From positions 248,001-312,000 of the forward strand of contig NZ_JYMR01000005.1 of the NCBI RefSeq assembly GCF_000938255.1: a DNA stretch of 64,000 bases. The letters are read 5' to 3'. The notes beneath the pieces were generated by a model. The model was not told the origin of the DNA. It saw only the letters and a program-made list of their open reading frames with translations, and did no database searches. Positions 8,749 to 17,489 of the stretch are shown here, piece by piece. This DNA comes from Bradyrhizobium sp. LTSP849. Lineage in GTDB: Bacteria > Pseudomonadota > Alphaproteobacteria > Rhizobiales > Xanthobacteraceae. How positions within the stretch are numbered: position 1 is the stretch's first letter; the number at the start of each line of letters is the position of its first letter. The translations under genes were made by a program, and so were the position numbers.

Positions 8749-9732
8749 TTAATCCGCCACCAGTACATCGGCTACGAATTTCGGCTCACGTACGGCCTGA
8801 CCCGCGAATGGCGAGCCCTGCTCGAACCAGGAGCGCGGGGCCGGTGCGCCCCACAGTGTCTGGCGGCGCGGATCGCGCAGCGACCAGCGCAGCGGCTCAT
8901 GGTCGTGATCGCCGGTGAAATAATCGCTGGTGTAGAGCTCCAGCCGATGCCCATCGGGATCGCGGACGTACAGGAAAAAGGCGTTCGAAATGCCGTGACG
9001 TCCCGGCCCGCGCTCGATGTTCTTCACGAAACCAGCGGAGGCCATCACGTCGCAGAGATGGATGATGTTCATCGCCGTCGGTGTCCAATAGGCGAAGTGA
9101 TGCAGCCGCGGGCCTTTGCCGTTGGTGATGGCGAAGTCGTGGACGTTGCCCTTGCGATGCATCCAGGCGGCGGCGATGCGGCCGTTCGGGCCATCCTCCT
9201 CGGCATATTCAGTGAGGCGGAAGCCGAGCCGGGCATAGAAATCGACCGTGTCCTGCACTTCGGCGGCGAAGACGTTGAAATGGTCGAGCCGCTGCGGATG
9301 GCAGCCCTTGTAAAGGTCGAAGCGACGCAGCAGATGCGGCCGCCGGTCCATCGATGCATAGAGCTCGATCTGGAAGCCAAAGGGATCGGTGAATTGCAGC
9401 GTGCGGCCCTGGAACGGCTGGTCGACGAAGGCGTAGCCAAGACCATTCTCGGAGAGAAACTTTGCGGCCTTGTCGAGATCGCCGTCATTGCCGACCTTGA
9501 AGCCGAGCCGGTTGCAGGCCGGTACTGCGGCCTTGCGCAGCACCAGCGAGTGATGCTGATGCTCTTCAGCGGCGCGCAGGTAGACGAAATTGTCATCGGC
9601 GTCCTCGACATGCAGGCCGACAATGGTCTCGTAGAACGCGCGGCTCAGCTTCAAATCGGTCACGTCGAGCACGACGTGGCTCGAACGGATGATGTTGAAG
9701 GGCGGCTCGAAAATGTGTTGCGGTACCGGCAT
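8749..9732 (-). CDS. hpaD: 3,4-dihydroxyphenylacetate 2,3-dioxygenase (extradiol, vicinal oxygen chelate fold)
   Basis: 327 aa from the ATG at 9732 (MPVPQHIFEPPFN). The frame is open to 9843 but family similarity begins here. Two VOC/glyoxalase-like halves are present. The 2-His-1-Glu iron site is visible as His151 (RLDHFNVF), His211 (RLHHFAYW) and Glu265 (HRLELYTSDY), matching homoprotocatechuate 2,3-dioxygenases of the Brevibacterium/Arthrobacter type. It opens the ring of homoprotocatechuate to 5-carboxymethyl-2-hydroxymuconate semialdehyde, the substrate of the upstream neighbour HpaE. Type I extradiol enzymes differ from the type III HpaD of E. coli. Confidence 0.9.
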   Translation of the reverse strand: MPVPQHIFEPPFNIIRSSHVVLDVTDLKLSRAFYETIVGLHVEDADDNFVYLRAAEEHQHHSLVLRKAAVPACNRLGFKVGNDGDLDKAAKFLSENGLGYAFVDQPFQGRTLQFTDPFGFQIELYASMDRRPHLLRRFDLYKGCHPQRLDHFNVFAAEVQDTVDFYARLGFRLTEYAEEDGPNGRIAAAWMHRKGNVHDFAITNGKGPRLHHFAYWTPTAMNIIHLCDVMASAGFVKNIERGPGRHGISNAFFLYVRDPDGHRLELYTSDYFTGDHDHEPLRWSLRDPRRQTLWGAPAPRSWFEQGSPFAGQAVREPKFVADVLVAD

Positions 9733-9757
9733 TGCGTTTCCCCCGGAATGACGTGTC

Positions 9758-11296
9758 CTACATTCCCAGTTTCTGAATCTTGTGCGTGCCTCGCGCCAGC
9801 GAGACGTGCTTGGTCTCCATGTAGAAGTCGAACGAGTAATCACCGCCGTCGCGGCCGATGCCGGAGGCCTTCATGCCGCCGAACGGCGTCGGCAGGTGGC
9901 GGACGTTTTCAGAATTCAGCCAGATCATGCCGGCCTCTAACGCATCGGCGACGCGCAAGCTCCGGCCGACATCGTTGGTCCAGACATAGCCGGTGAGGCC
10001 ATAGCGGATGTCGTTGGCGATCTCGATGGCGTCTGCTTCATCACGGAAGGGCAGCACGGTGAGGAAGGGGCCGAACACCTCCTCCTGCGCGACGCGCATC
10101 TTGCCATGCGCACCGGTGACCAGCGTTGGCTCGACGTAATGTCCGCCGCCCGGCCCGTCATAGGCCTTGCCGCCGACAGCAATCGTCGCGCCGTCCTGGC
10201 GCGCGACGTCGAAATAGGAGCAGACCTTGGCCAGATGCCGCTCATGGATCAGCGGCCCGATTTCGGTGGCGGGATCGAGGGGATGGCCGACCTTCAGCGC
10301 CTTCACGCGCGCGGTCAGCTTCTCCACGAATTTCTCGGCAATGCTCGCCTGGATCAGCAGACGGCTCGACGACGTGCAGCGCTCGCCATTGAGCGAGTAG
10401 ATCATGAACACGACGGCATCGAGCGCGCGGTCGAGGTCGGCATCGTCGAACACGATCACGGGATTCTTGCCGCCGAGCTCGAAATGCACGCGCTTCAGCG
10501 TCGGTGCGCCCTGAACCATGATCGCAGATCCCGTCGCGCTCTCGCCGACGAAGCCGATTGCCCTGATCGCCGGATGCTCCGTTAGTGCCTTGCCGGCCTC
10601 TTCACCAAAGCCGTGCACGGTGTTGAGCACGCCGTCGGGAACGCCGGCCTCCTTGACGAGCTTTGCCAGAATGGCGGCCGTCACCGGCGACCATTCGGCC
10701 GGCTTGTGCACGACGGTGCAGCCGGCCGCCAGCGCAGGGGCGATCTTCCAGGTCGAGAGCATGAACGGCGTGTTCCACGGCGTGATCACGCCCACCGGGC
10801 CGATCGGCACGCGGGTCGAGACGTTCCAATGCTCATCGCTCGGCGTGTTCTGGCCATCGCGCGCTTCGGCGCATTTGTCGGCGAAGAAGCGAAAGTTTTC
10901 GGCGGCGCGGATCGCGGCCTTGGCCATGAAGCGATAGGCCTGGCCGGTGTCGATGCATTCCAGCACGGCGATGTCTTCGGCATTGTCCTCGATGGCGTCG
11001 GCGACCCGATGCAGCAGCTTCTTTCGCATCGCAGGCCCCATGTCGCGCCAGGATTTGAAAGCCAGCGCAGCCGCGGTCGCGGCGGCGTCGATGTCCTCCG
11101 CATTGCCGCGGGCGACGCTTGCGAGCACCGCGCCATCGACCGGAGACTTCGTCTCGAACGTCTCGCCGGAGATCGAGGGGACGGTCTTGCCGTCGATCAT
11201 GTGGCCGATGCCGTCGGCGCGCAGCTTCTTCAGCAGCGGCGCGACGCGCTCGCGGTTGGCCTGGAACACATCGGCTTTGGGTGTGGGCTTATCCAT
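9758..11296 (-). CDS. hpaE: 5-carboxymethyl-2-hydroxymuconate semialdehyde dehydrogenase
   Basis: 512 aa, a full aldehyde dehydrogenase. Visible motifs are VGVITPWNTPFMLSTWKIAP (cofactor entry), FVGESATGSAIM, the catalytic Glu in FELGGKNPVIVFDDAD and the catalytic Cys in NGERCTSSSR. It oxidises the semialdehyde made by HpaD to the dicarboxylate with NAD. Its start overlaps the hpaF stop by 8 bp (11289-11296), so the genes are coupled, and hpaD follows 25 bp downstream. The assignment as HpaE rather than a generic ALDH rests on sequence and operon context together. Confidence 0.92.
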   Translation of the reverse strand: MDKPTPKADVFQANRERVAPLLKKLRADGIGHMIDGKTVPSISGETFETKSPVDGAVLASVARGNAEDIDAAATAAALAFKSWRDMGPAMRKKLLHRVADAIEDNAEDIAVLECIDTGQAYRFMAKAAIRAAENFRFFADKCAEARDGQNTPSDEHWNVSTRVPIGPVGVITPWNTPFMLSTWKIAPALAAGCTVVHKPAEWSPVTAAILAKLVKEAGVPDGVLNTVHGFGEEAGKALTEHPAIRAIGFVGESATGSAIMVQGAPTLKRVHFELGGKNPVIVFDDADLDRALDAVVFMIYSLNGERCTSSSRLLIQASIAEKFVEKLTARVKALKVGHPLDPATEIGPLIHERHLAKVCSYFDVARQDGATIAVGGKAYDGPGGGHYVEPTLVTGAHGKMRVAQEEVFGPFLTVLPFRDEADAIEIANDIRYGLTGYVWTNDVGRSLRVADALEAGMIWLNSENVRHLPTPFGGMKASGIGRDGGDYSFDFYMETKHVSLARGTHKIQKLGM

Positions 11297-11687
11297 GGGC
11301 GGCCTCCACTTTCAGGGCGTCGTGGATGTTGTTGCGCTTCCAGCTGGTGTCCTTGTCGTTGATCTGCATGTCGAACGACAGGGCAAATTTCGAACCTGCG
11401 AAGACAGGATCGAGATGCCGGGAGAGGGCGTTGAAAACGTGCTCGCCGGCTGTCTTGCGGGTCGGCAGATCGCGGCCCTCGCCGATGCGCAGCAGCATGT
11501 CGAGGAAGCCGTAATCCTGCCGGGCATCTGCAATCGCATAATGCTCGCACCTGATAGCGCGGACGCGGATGCCGCCGAGCGGGAAGATGCCGGTCTCGAC
11601 CGCCGCCTTGCGCACCACTTCGCAGACCGCGCCGATGTCGAGGCGGCCATCGAGATTGGCCGAATATTCGATCGTGAAATGCGGCAT
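11289..11687 (-). CDS. hpaF: 5-carboxymethyl-2-hydroxymuconate delta-isomerase
   Basis: 132 aa, the usual size of the HpaF/CHMI branch of the tautomerase superfamily. It begins MPHFTIEYSANL, so removal of Met exposes the catalytic N-terminal Pro. The conserved end DKDTSWKRNNIHDAL is present. It isomerises 5-carboxymethyl-2-hydroxymuconate to the 2-oxo-hept-ene-dioate form before the FAH-family decarboxylase. It lies between hpaH (31 bp away) and hpaE (8-bp overlap). Confidence 0.93.
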   Translation of the reverse strand: MPHFTIEYSANLDGRLDIGAVCEVVRKAAVETGIFPLGGIRVRAIRCEHYAIADARQDYGFLDMLLRIGEGRDLPTRKTAGEHVFNALSRHLDPVFAGSKFALSFDMQINDKDTSWKRNNIHDALKVEAAHG

Positions 11688-11718
11688 GGCGGTTTCACTC
11701 CCCGTATATTTTTGTTCG

Positions 11719-12525
11719 TCAGGCGAAGTAGCAGCTCACTGAACCGTAGGCGCCATAATCGGCTTGAATTGTGTCGCCCTTGCGGGTCTCGATCGGTCGG
11801 ATGAAGGAGCCGGCGAGCACGATTTGGCCGGGCTCAAGCGCAAGGCCGAGTGGCGCGATCTTGTTGGCGAGCCAGGCCACGGCAGTGGCGGGATGATTGA
11901 GCACACCGGCGGCAAGGCCGGTTTCTTCAAGCTGGCCATTCCTAAAGCAGAGCGCGCCGATCCAGCGCAGGTCAGCCTCCAGCGGGCGGATCGGCCGCCC
12001 GCCGAGGACGATGCCGGCATTCGCCGCATTGTCAGCGATGGTGTCGAAGATTTTACGTGTCGCCTTGGTCCTGGGATCGACGCGCTCGATCCGCGTATCC
12101 AGAATCTCAAGCGCCGGCACCACGAAGTCGGTGGCGTTGAGCACGTCGAACATCGTGCAGTCGGGCCCGGTGAGCCGCTTGCTCATGATGAAGGCGAGCT
12201 CGGCTTCGACGCGGGTGGCGATGAAGCGCTCGGTCGGGACCAGCCCTCCATCGGCAAAGAACATGTCGTCGAGCAGCACGCCGGAATCCGGCTCGTTGAT
12301 GTCAAGCGCACTCTGCATCGCCTTCGAGGTCAGGCCGATCTTGTGGCCTTTGACGACGCGTCCCTCAGCGATCTTGACGTCGACCCACGCCTTCTGAATC
12401 GCGTAGGCATCGGCCATGCTGATGTCGGGAAAATCCTGCGAGAGCTGCCGGATCTGCGTGCGGGTTTTCTCCGCCTGGTGCAGACGGCTCGCGCAAGCTT
12501 GGATATCGTGATGGGAGAGCGCCAT
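11719..12525 (-). CDS. hpaH: 2-oxo-hept-4-ene-1,7-dioate hydratase
   Basis: 268 aa, equal to the family length. FAH-fold hydratase of the HpaH/MhpD group with VKGHKIGLTSKAMQ, the acidic metal-binding stretch VEAELAFIMSKRL and the C-terminal GSFIRPIETRKGDTIQADYG. It hydrates 2-oxo-hept-4-ene-1,7-dioate to the 4-hydroxy compound, which an HpaI-type aldolase then cleaves; a candidate aldolase lies at 19434-20210. It is the first gene of the minus-strand operon and sits beside the palindromic site that HpaR may bind. Confidence 0.92.
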   Translation of the reverse strand: MALSHHDIQACASRLHQAEKTRTQIRQLSQDFPDISMADAYAIQKAWVDVKIAEGRVVKGHKIGLTSKAMQSALDINEPDSGVLLDDMFFADGGLVPTERFIATRVEAELAFIMSKRLTGPDCTMFDVLNATDFVVPALEILDTRIERVDPRTKATRKIFDTIADNAANAGIVLGGRPIRPLEADLRWIGALCFRNGQLEETGLAAGVLNHPATAVAWLANKIAPLGLALEPGQIVLAGSFIRPIETRKGDTIQADYGAYGSVSCYFA

Positions 12526-12559
12526 GCGCAGTCTCTGAAATGTGGGTGCCGGGAGATAA

Positions 12560-12571
12560 TTAACATGTTAA
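12560..12571. promoter_or_regulatory. Perfect palindrome TTAACATGTTAA, candidate HpaR operator
   Basis: A 12-bp perfect inverted repeat in an AT-rich patch in the 114-bp gap between hpaH and hpaR, which are transcribed divergently. It is 35 bp upstream of the hpaH start and 69 bp upstream of hpaR. MarR-family regulators commonly bind such short palindromes and repress both the catabolic operon and themselves. The site is seen directly; the link to HpaR is inferred from position. Confidence 0.65.
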
Positions 12572-12639
12572 GTGAATTCGTCAAACCCCATTCCGGCGTG
12601 TTGCAGTGCAAACATTTTCGGGTTTGAGGACAGGGCGTC

Positions 12640-13158
12640 ATGGCGAAGAGACCGGCTGATCCGACCAACGCAAACGCGCCCGGCGCACGGCAGGTGCCGA
12701 TGCGCGACTTCTCGCGCTCGTTGCCGATGTCGCTGTTGCGAGCTCGCGAGGCTGTGATGCGGCAATTTCGTCCCTCGCTGCGCGAGCACGGTCTGACCGA
12801 GCAGCAATGGCGCATCCTCCGTGCGCTCGCCGCCATCGAGGCCGCCGAGGTCACGGAACTCGCGCGCACCGCGTTTCTGCTCGGACCAAGCTTGTCGCGC
12901 ATCCTGCGCGATCTCGAGGCGCGCAATTTGATCGAGCGTAAGACCGCGAAAGCCGACCAGCGCCGCAGCATGGTCTCGATCTCGGAGAAGGGCGTGAAGC
13001 TGATGGCCTCCGTCGCACCGTCCTCGGAAGCGATCTATGCCGAGATCACGCGGCGTTTTGGTGCACGCAAGCTCGCCGAGTTGCAGGAGATGCTGGGGCA
13101 GTTGGAATTGTGTCTCGCGACGACTGAGGCGCGTGACGAGATCACGGACGATGCGTGA
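12640..13158 (+). CDS. hpaR: MarR-family regulator of homoprotocatechuate degradation, HpaR
   Basis: 172 aa with the winged-helix MarR fold: PMSLLRAREAVMRQFRPSL, the recognition region EVTELARTAFLLGPSLSRIL, and the wing LIERKTAKADQRRSMVSISE. It resembles the HpaR branch, in which the effector is the aromatic substrate or an intermediate and the protein represses the hpa operon. It is divergent from hpaH with a perfect palindrome between them. A 20-25 residue basic N-terminal extension precedes the domain. Confidence 0.88.
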   Translation: MAKRPADPTNANAPGARQVPMRDFSRSLPMSLLRAREAVMRQFRPSLREHGLTEQQWRILRALAAIEAAEVTELARTAFLLGPSLSRILRDLEARNLIERKTAKADQRRSMVSISEKGVKLMASVAPSSEAIYAEITRRFGARKLAELQEMLGQLELCLATTEARDEITDDA

Positions 13159-13455
13159 CGGCAAATTTGCATGATGACTTGCCGATCATGCATGACTGTC
13201 GTCATTGCTTAGCGCTTGGGCAGCCCGGGCGAAGCGAAAAGCCCCGCAAAACTCGCTGAGAATAGACAGCCTGCGCGGGTGTTAAACATCATTAGGGGCG
13301 CTCTCTGCGTACTTAGTCGATGTTGGCGCAATATCAATTTACTCGTACTGGCAGAATTCGTAAGTAGCATCCGGCTCTGTATTCAGCGATAGAGCCAAAA
13401 CAGAGCTAAAGACAAAGAAGGGCCGACAAGGATGCCCGGCCCCAGGGAGGAATGA

Positions 13456-14601
13456 ATGAAACTGACGAGACGCGATTTCGCGACCGGAATTGCTGCCGGT
13501 ATTGCCGCGCCATACCTCATCAAAAGCGCAAAGGCGCAGGCCGCCACCCTCAAGATCGGCATGTGTGCGCCCGTCACCGGGCCCGCCGCTGAATCCGGCG
13601 GCTACGCCATCAAGGGCGCCAGGCTCGCGCTCGAAGCCGTCAACAAGGCCGGCGGCATTCTGGGAAAACAGGGCGAATTGATCGTCGAGGACGATCAGAC
13701 CACCAATCCCGGCATCGTGCTCGCCTTCTCCAAGCTTGCCTCTCAACCTGATATCGTCGGCTTCCTCGGCTCGATCCGTTCGACCCAGGTGCATGCGATG
13801 GCGCCCGACGTGATCAAGCTCGGCAAGCCCGTGATGATCGGCGGCACCGATCCGAACCTTACCCATATGGGCAATCAGTGGCTGTTCCGCTGCCGTCCCA
13901 ATGACAGCTATTCCGGTCGCGTCATCGCCGAGTTCGGCGTCAATACGCTCGGCAAGAAGAAATGGGCCGTGCTGCACTCGACCGACGCCTTCGGCACCGC
14001 CGGCGGCAAGGCGCTGAGCGGCGCGCTGGAAAAGCTCGGTGCTCCGTCGGTGCTCGACCAGGGCTATGCCAACCAGAGCCAGGACTTCACGCCCGTCGTG
14101 CTCGCGATCAAGCAGTCCGGCGCCGACATTCTCGGCTCTTACTTCACCTTCGAGAACGATCTCGGCATCTTTGCGCGCCAGCTCCGTCAGCTCGGCGTGA
14201 ATATCCCGTGGGTCGGTTCACCCTCGATCACCAACGTCACCGCACTGAAGCTCGCCGGTCCCGCGCTCTACAACACCTACGGCGTGGCCGACTATGCGGA
14301 GGATTCCAGCGAGGGTTCGAAGGCGTTCGGCAAGATCTACCGTGATGCGGTCAAGGTCGCGCCCGACAACCAGAGCTCCTGGACCTTCGATGCCATCAAC
14401 GTCTTGTCGGCGGCGATCAACAAGGCCGGCTCAACCGATCCCGGCAAGATCCGCGAAGCCATCCTGGCAACCAGGAAGTTCGCCGGTGCCGAGGGCGAAT
14501 ACAATTTCGACCAGAACGGCGACGGTCTGCACGGCTACAACGTCGTGAAGAACGAGAAGGGCAACATCGTGTTCGACAAGCACATCGAGTTCAACGATTG
14601 A
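13456..14601 (+). CDS. Branched-chain amino-acid-type ABC transporter substrate-binding protein (Tat-like signal)
   Basis: 381 aa, periplasmic binding protein of type I fold (LivK/Peripla_BP_6). The N-terminus MKLTRRDFATGIAAGIAAPY carries a twin-arginine motif followed by a hydrophobic stretch, with likely cleavage after AKAQA. It has GMCAPVTGPAAESGGYAIKG and the second lobe VIAEFGVNTLGKKKWAVL. A strong ribosome site GGGAGG precedes the ATG. It heads the transporter operon livH-livMG-livF. Many such proteins in this group bind aromatic acids, so the ligand may be the hpa substrate or another carboxylate; this cannot be read from sequence. A long palindrome separates it from livH. Confidence 0.9.
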   Translation: MKLTRRDFATGIAAGIAAPYLIKSAKAQAATLKIGMCAPVTGPAAESGGYAIKGARLALEAVNKAGGILGKQGELIVEDDQTTNPGIVLAFSKLASQPDIVGFLGSIRSTQVHAMAPDVIKLGKPVMIGGTDPNLTHMGNQWLFRCRPNDSYSGRVIAEFGVNTLGKKKWAVLHSTDAFGTAGGKALSGALEKLGAPSVLDQGYANQSQDFTPVVLAIKQSGADILGSYFTFENDLGIFARQLRQLGVNIPWVGSPSITNVTALKLAGPALYNTYGVADYAEDSSEGSKAFGKIYRDAVKVAPDNQSSWTFDAINVLSAAINKAGSTDPGKIREAILATRKFAGAEGEYNFDQNGDGLHGYNVVKNEKGNIVFDKHIEFND

Positions 14602-14632
14602 CCGGGGGCAGGGACGCACGAACGGATGGGTT

Positions 14633-14733
14633 CCCTCCCCCCTTGCGGGGGAGGGTAAGGGAGAGGGGTAAGCCGCACAAGCGGTGTTTGTGGCTTACCC
14701 CTCTCTCCAGCTCTCCCCCGCAAGGGGGGAGAG
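14633..14733. repeat. Long imperfect palindrome between substrate-binding protein and livH
   Basis: Two arms of about 42 nt (14633-14674 and 14692-14733) pair almost completely around a 17-nt loop. Each arm contains its own smaller hairpin, CCCCCCTTGCGGGGG, so the RNA would fold as a cruciform. Placed after the binding-protein stop and before livH, it may stabilise the upstream mRNA or attenuate the downstream genes, as seen for intergenic palindromes in binding-protein operons. A related element lies at 35302-35448, again after a binding-protein gene. Confidence 0.85.
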
Positions 14734-14841
14734 AGCCCTAACACCTCCCGTGCGGCCTTTAACGAGATGCTGTGAACACGACAGCCACTCCGCTCCGGTC
14801 GGCACCGCAATATTCGCTTCCTCTCCAACAGATCGCTTGTC

Positions 14842-15714
14842 ATGGATCTCGCCCTACAATTGCTCTTTACCGGCATCGGTATCGGCGCCGTCTACGCGCT
14901 CGTCGCGCTCGGCTTCGTGCTGATTTTCCGAGCCACCAATGTGGTGAATTTTGCCCAGGGCGAATTCTCCATGGTTGCGGCCTATCTGATGGTCGTCGCG
15001 GTTGAGGCCGGTCTGCCCTATTGGGCGGCCTTCATCGTCGCGCTGCTCGGCATGGCGCTGCTCGGTGTCGTCTTCAATCTCGGCGTCTATTATCCGCTGC
15101 GCCACCGCACCTATCTGCCGGTGATCATTGCGACGATCGGCGCGTCGATCCTTATGGCCAATTCCGTGCTCGCGATCTACGGCCCGCAGCCGCAGGTGCT
15201 GGAAGGCTGGTTTGAAACGCCGGGCATCCAGGTCGGCCCGGTCTATCTCGACAGCCAGTATCTCCTCATCATCGGCGTCACCATCTGCCTCGTGATCTTC
15301 AATTTCTGGTTCTTCGAGAAGACGCTGCTCGGCAAGAAGCTGCAGGCGACCTCGCAGGACAAGGAAATGGCCTCGCTGCTCGGCATTTCCGTCTCTACGA
15401 TGATCATGATCACCTTCATCTATTCGGCGGTGCTTGGCGGCCTCGCCGGCATCCTCGTCGCGCCCGTGCTGTTCGTCTCAATCCAGATGGGCTCGACGAT
15501 CGCGCTCAAGGCATTCGCCGCAACCATCATCGGCGGCTTCGGCGACGTCGCCGGCGCCATCATCGGCGGCCTCGCGCTCGGCGTGATCGAGACCTTTGGC
15601 GCCGCCTATATCTCGGTGCCTTACAAGGACGGTTTTGCGTTCCTGGTTCTGATCGCCTTCCTGATCTTCCGGCCGCAGGGCATCTTTGGCGAACGCGTGG
15701 CGGAGAAGGCATGA
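14842..15714 (+). CDS. ABC transporter permease, LivH type
   Basis: 290 aa with about eight hydrophobic segments. The N-terminus LALQLLFTGIGIGAVYALVA and the motif FRATNVVNFAQGEFSM are hallmarks of LivH permeases; the conserved loop GKKLQATSQDKEMASLLGI contacts the ATPase, and the C-terminal half has LGGLAGILVAPV. It partners the LivM domain encoded by the next gene, overlapping it by 4 bp (ATGA). Specificity follows the binding protein. Confidence 0.93.
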   Translation: MDLALQLLFTGIGIGAVYALVALGFVLIFRATNVVNFAQGEFSMVAAYLMVVAVEAGLPYWAAFIVALLGMALLGVVFNLGVYYPLRHRTYLPVIIATIGASILMANSVLAIYGPQPQVLEGWFETPGIQVGPVYLDSQYLLIIGVTICLVIFNFWFFEKTLLGKKLQATSQDKEMASLLGISVSTMIMITFIYSAVLGGLAGILVAPVLFVSIQMGSTIALKAFAATIIGGFGDVAGAIIGGLALGVIETFGAAYISVPYKDGFAFLVLIAFLIFRPQGIFGERVAEKA

Positions 15715-17489
15715 GCGCTCCCAGCGACAACATGCCGATTCCGGCACCCGCTATCCATTCGAAGCCGCTGCTGGTCCGGCACCTGCCGTACTTCATCGGC
15801 GCGGCCGTCCTGGTCGTCGTCGCGGCCAACATGAACTTCGATGGATACGTTCACAACATCCTGCTCCAGGCCACGACGTTCGCGATCGCGGTGTTCGGGC
15901 TCTCGGTGGTGCTCGGCCTGTGCGGTCAGATCAATCTGGCGCAGGCCGCCTTCTTCGGCCTTGGTGCTTACGCGGTCGGCATCGGGACGACCGATCTGCA
16001 TGTCAGCTTCTGGCTGTGTCTCGTCGGCGGCAGCGTGATCTCGATGTTGGCCGGCGCCTTCCTGGGCATGTCGACCTTGCGGCTTGGCGGCCATTATCTC
16101 GCGATGGTCACGATCTCGTTCCAGCAGATCGTCACATTGGTGATGATCAATGCGATCTGGCTGACGCATGGTCCCGACGGCGTCTCCAACATCAAGCGTC
16201 CCGATCTGTTTCAGACCTCGCAGAGCTATCTTGCATTCTGCGTCGCGATGCTGGCGATCGTCGGCTATCTGGTCTGGCATCTCCCCGACACCAAGCTCGG
16301 CCGCGCCATGCGCGCGGTGCGCGACAACGAGCTCGCGGCCGGCGTCAACGGCATCGACGTCTTCCGCACAAAGATCTACGCGTTTGCGCTGTGCGCTCTT
16401 CTCGGCGGACTCGCCGGCGGCCTGTTCGCCGGCGGCTTCGCCTATGTCAGCCCCGATCAGTTCTCGTTTGCGGAATCGATCGTGTTCCTGACCATGTCGC
16501 TGCTCGGCGGCGTTGCTTCGCCGATCGGCTCGACGATCGGTACGGGTCTCCTCATCCTGATCCCGGAATGGCTGCGCTTCCTCAAGAGCGTGCCGGGCCT
16601 TTACCTTGCGATCTACGGCCTGTTCGTGATCCTGATCATCCGTTTCATGCCCGACGGCATTTGGGGCTTTGTCGCTGATGCCTTCACGCGCTGGCGCGCC
16701 AAGATCAAGACGCCGCCGGCAGCCAACGCCTTGCAGTTGAAGCCGGCGACGATCGGTGGCGATACGGTGCTGGAAGTCACCGGCCTGTCGAAGCACTTCG
16801 GTGGCCTCAAGGCGGTCGATGGCGTCGATATCGCCGTGAAACGCGGCGGCGTGCATGCGCTGATCGGACCGAACGGCTCGGGCAAGACCACGACGCTCAA
16901 CGTGCTCTCGGGGCTCTATGTCGCTACGGCCGGCAAGATCGTGCTCGATGGCACCGACATCACCCACATGCCGCCGCATCAGCGCACGGCTTCGGGTCTC
17001 GGGCGTACGTTCCAGAACATCCGCCTGTTCCGTTCGATGACGGCGCTGGAGAATGTCGAGATCGGCGCCGAGCGGCCCGGCAACACCATGGTCGGGAAGG
17101 GCGATGACGCCTTGACCGAGCGCGCGATGGAGGCGCTGACCTTCGTCGGCCTCGGCAGTCGCGCCAACGAGCTGATATCGAGCTTTTCCTACGGCCATCA
17201 GCGGCTGATCGAGATCGCCCGCGCGCTCGCCTCGAACCCGACGCTGCTCTTGCTCGACGAGCCCGCGGCCGGCCTCAACTCGACCGAGAAGCTCGAGCTG
17301 CACGAGCTGCTCAAGCGCATCGCCGCCCAAGGTTTGACCATCCTGATCATCGATCACGACATGACGCTGGTCTCGGAAGCGGCCCAGCACATCACCGTGC
17401 TCAACTTCGGACGCCGCATCGCGGACGGCGAATCCATGGCCGTGCTGCGTCATCCCGACGTCGTCTCCGCCTATCTCGGGAGCGAATGA
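15711..17489 (+). CDS. Fused LivM-type permease and LivG-type ATPase
   Basis: 592 aa. Residues about 20-325 are a LivM permease with FGLSVVLGLCGQINLAQAAF and GRAMRAVRDNELAAGVNGI. Residues about 345-592 are an ABC ATPase: Walker A GPNGSGKTT (386-394), signature SFSYGHQRL, Walker B LLLLDEPAAGL and the switch His in IIIDHDM. LivM and LivG are separate in E. coli; the fusion fixes their stoichiometry and is known in many Rhizobiales. It overlaps livH and livF by 4 bp each, so translation of the transporter is coupled. Confidence 0.93.
   Translation: MSAPSDNMPIPAPAIHSKPLLVRHLPYFIGAAVLVVVAANMNFDGYVHNILLQATTFAIAVFGLSVVLGLCGQINLAQAAFFGLGAYAVGIGTTDLHVSFWLCLVGGSVISMLAGAFLGMSTLRLGGHYLAMVTISFQQIVTLVMINAIWLTHGPDGVSNIKRPDLFQTSQSYLAFCVAMLAIVGYLVWHLPDTKLGRAMRAVRDNELAAGVNGIDVFRTKIYAFALCALLGGLAGGLFAGGFAYVSPDQFSFAESIVFLTMSLLGGVASPIGSTIGTGLLILIPEWLRFLKSVPGLYLAIYGLFVILIIRFMPDGIWGFVADAFTRWRAKIKTPPAANALQLKPATIGGDTVLEVTGLSKHFGGLKAVDGVDIAVKRGGVHALIGPNGSGKTTTLNVLSGLYVATAGKIVLDGTDITHMPPHQRTASGLGRTFQNIRLFRSMTALENVEIGAERPGNTMVGKGDDALTERAMEALTFVGLGSRANELISSFSYGHQRLIEIARALASNPTLLLLDEPAAGLNSTEKLELHELLKRIAAQGLTILIIDHDMTLVSEAAQHITVLNFGRRIADGESMAVLRHPDVVSAYLGSE

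Noticed and set aside
7849..9996. 715-codon open frame on the plus strand
   Set aside because: Antisense to the FAH and hpaD genes; no motif and His/Arg/Glu-rich composition typical of shadow frames.
15621..17453. 610-codon open frame on the minus strand
   Set aside because: Antisense to the livMG fusion; composition rich in Arg, Asp and His with no domain.
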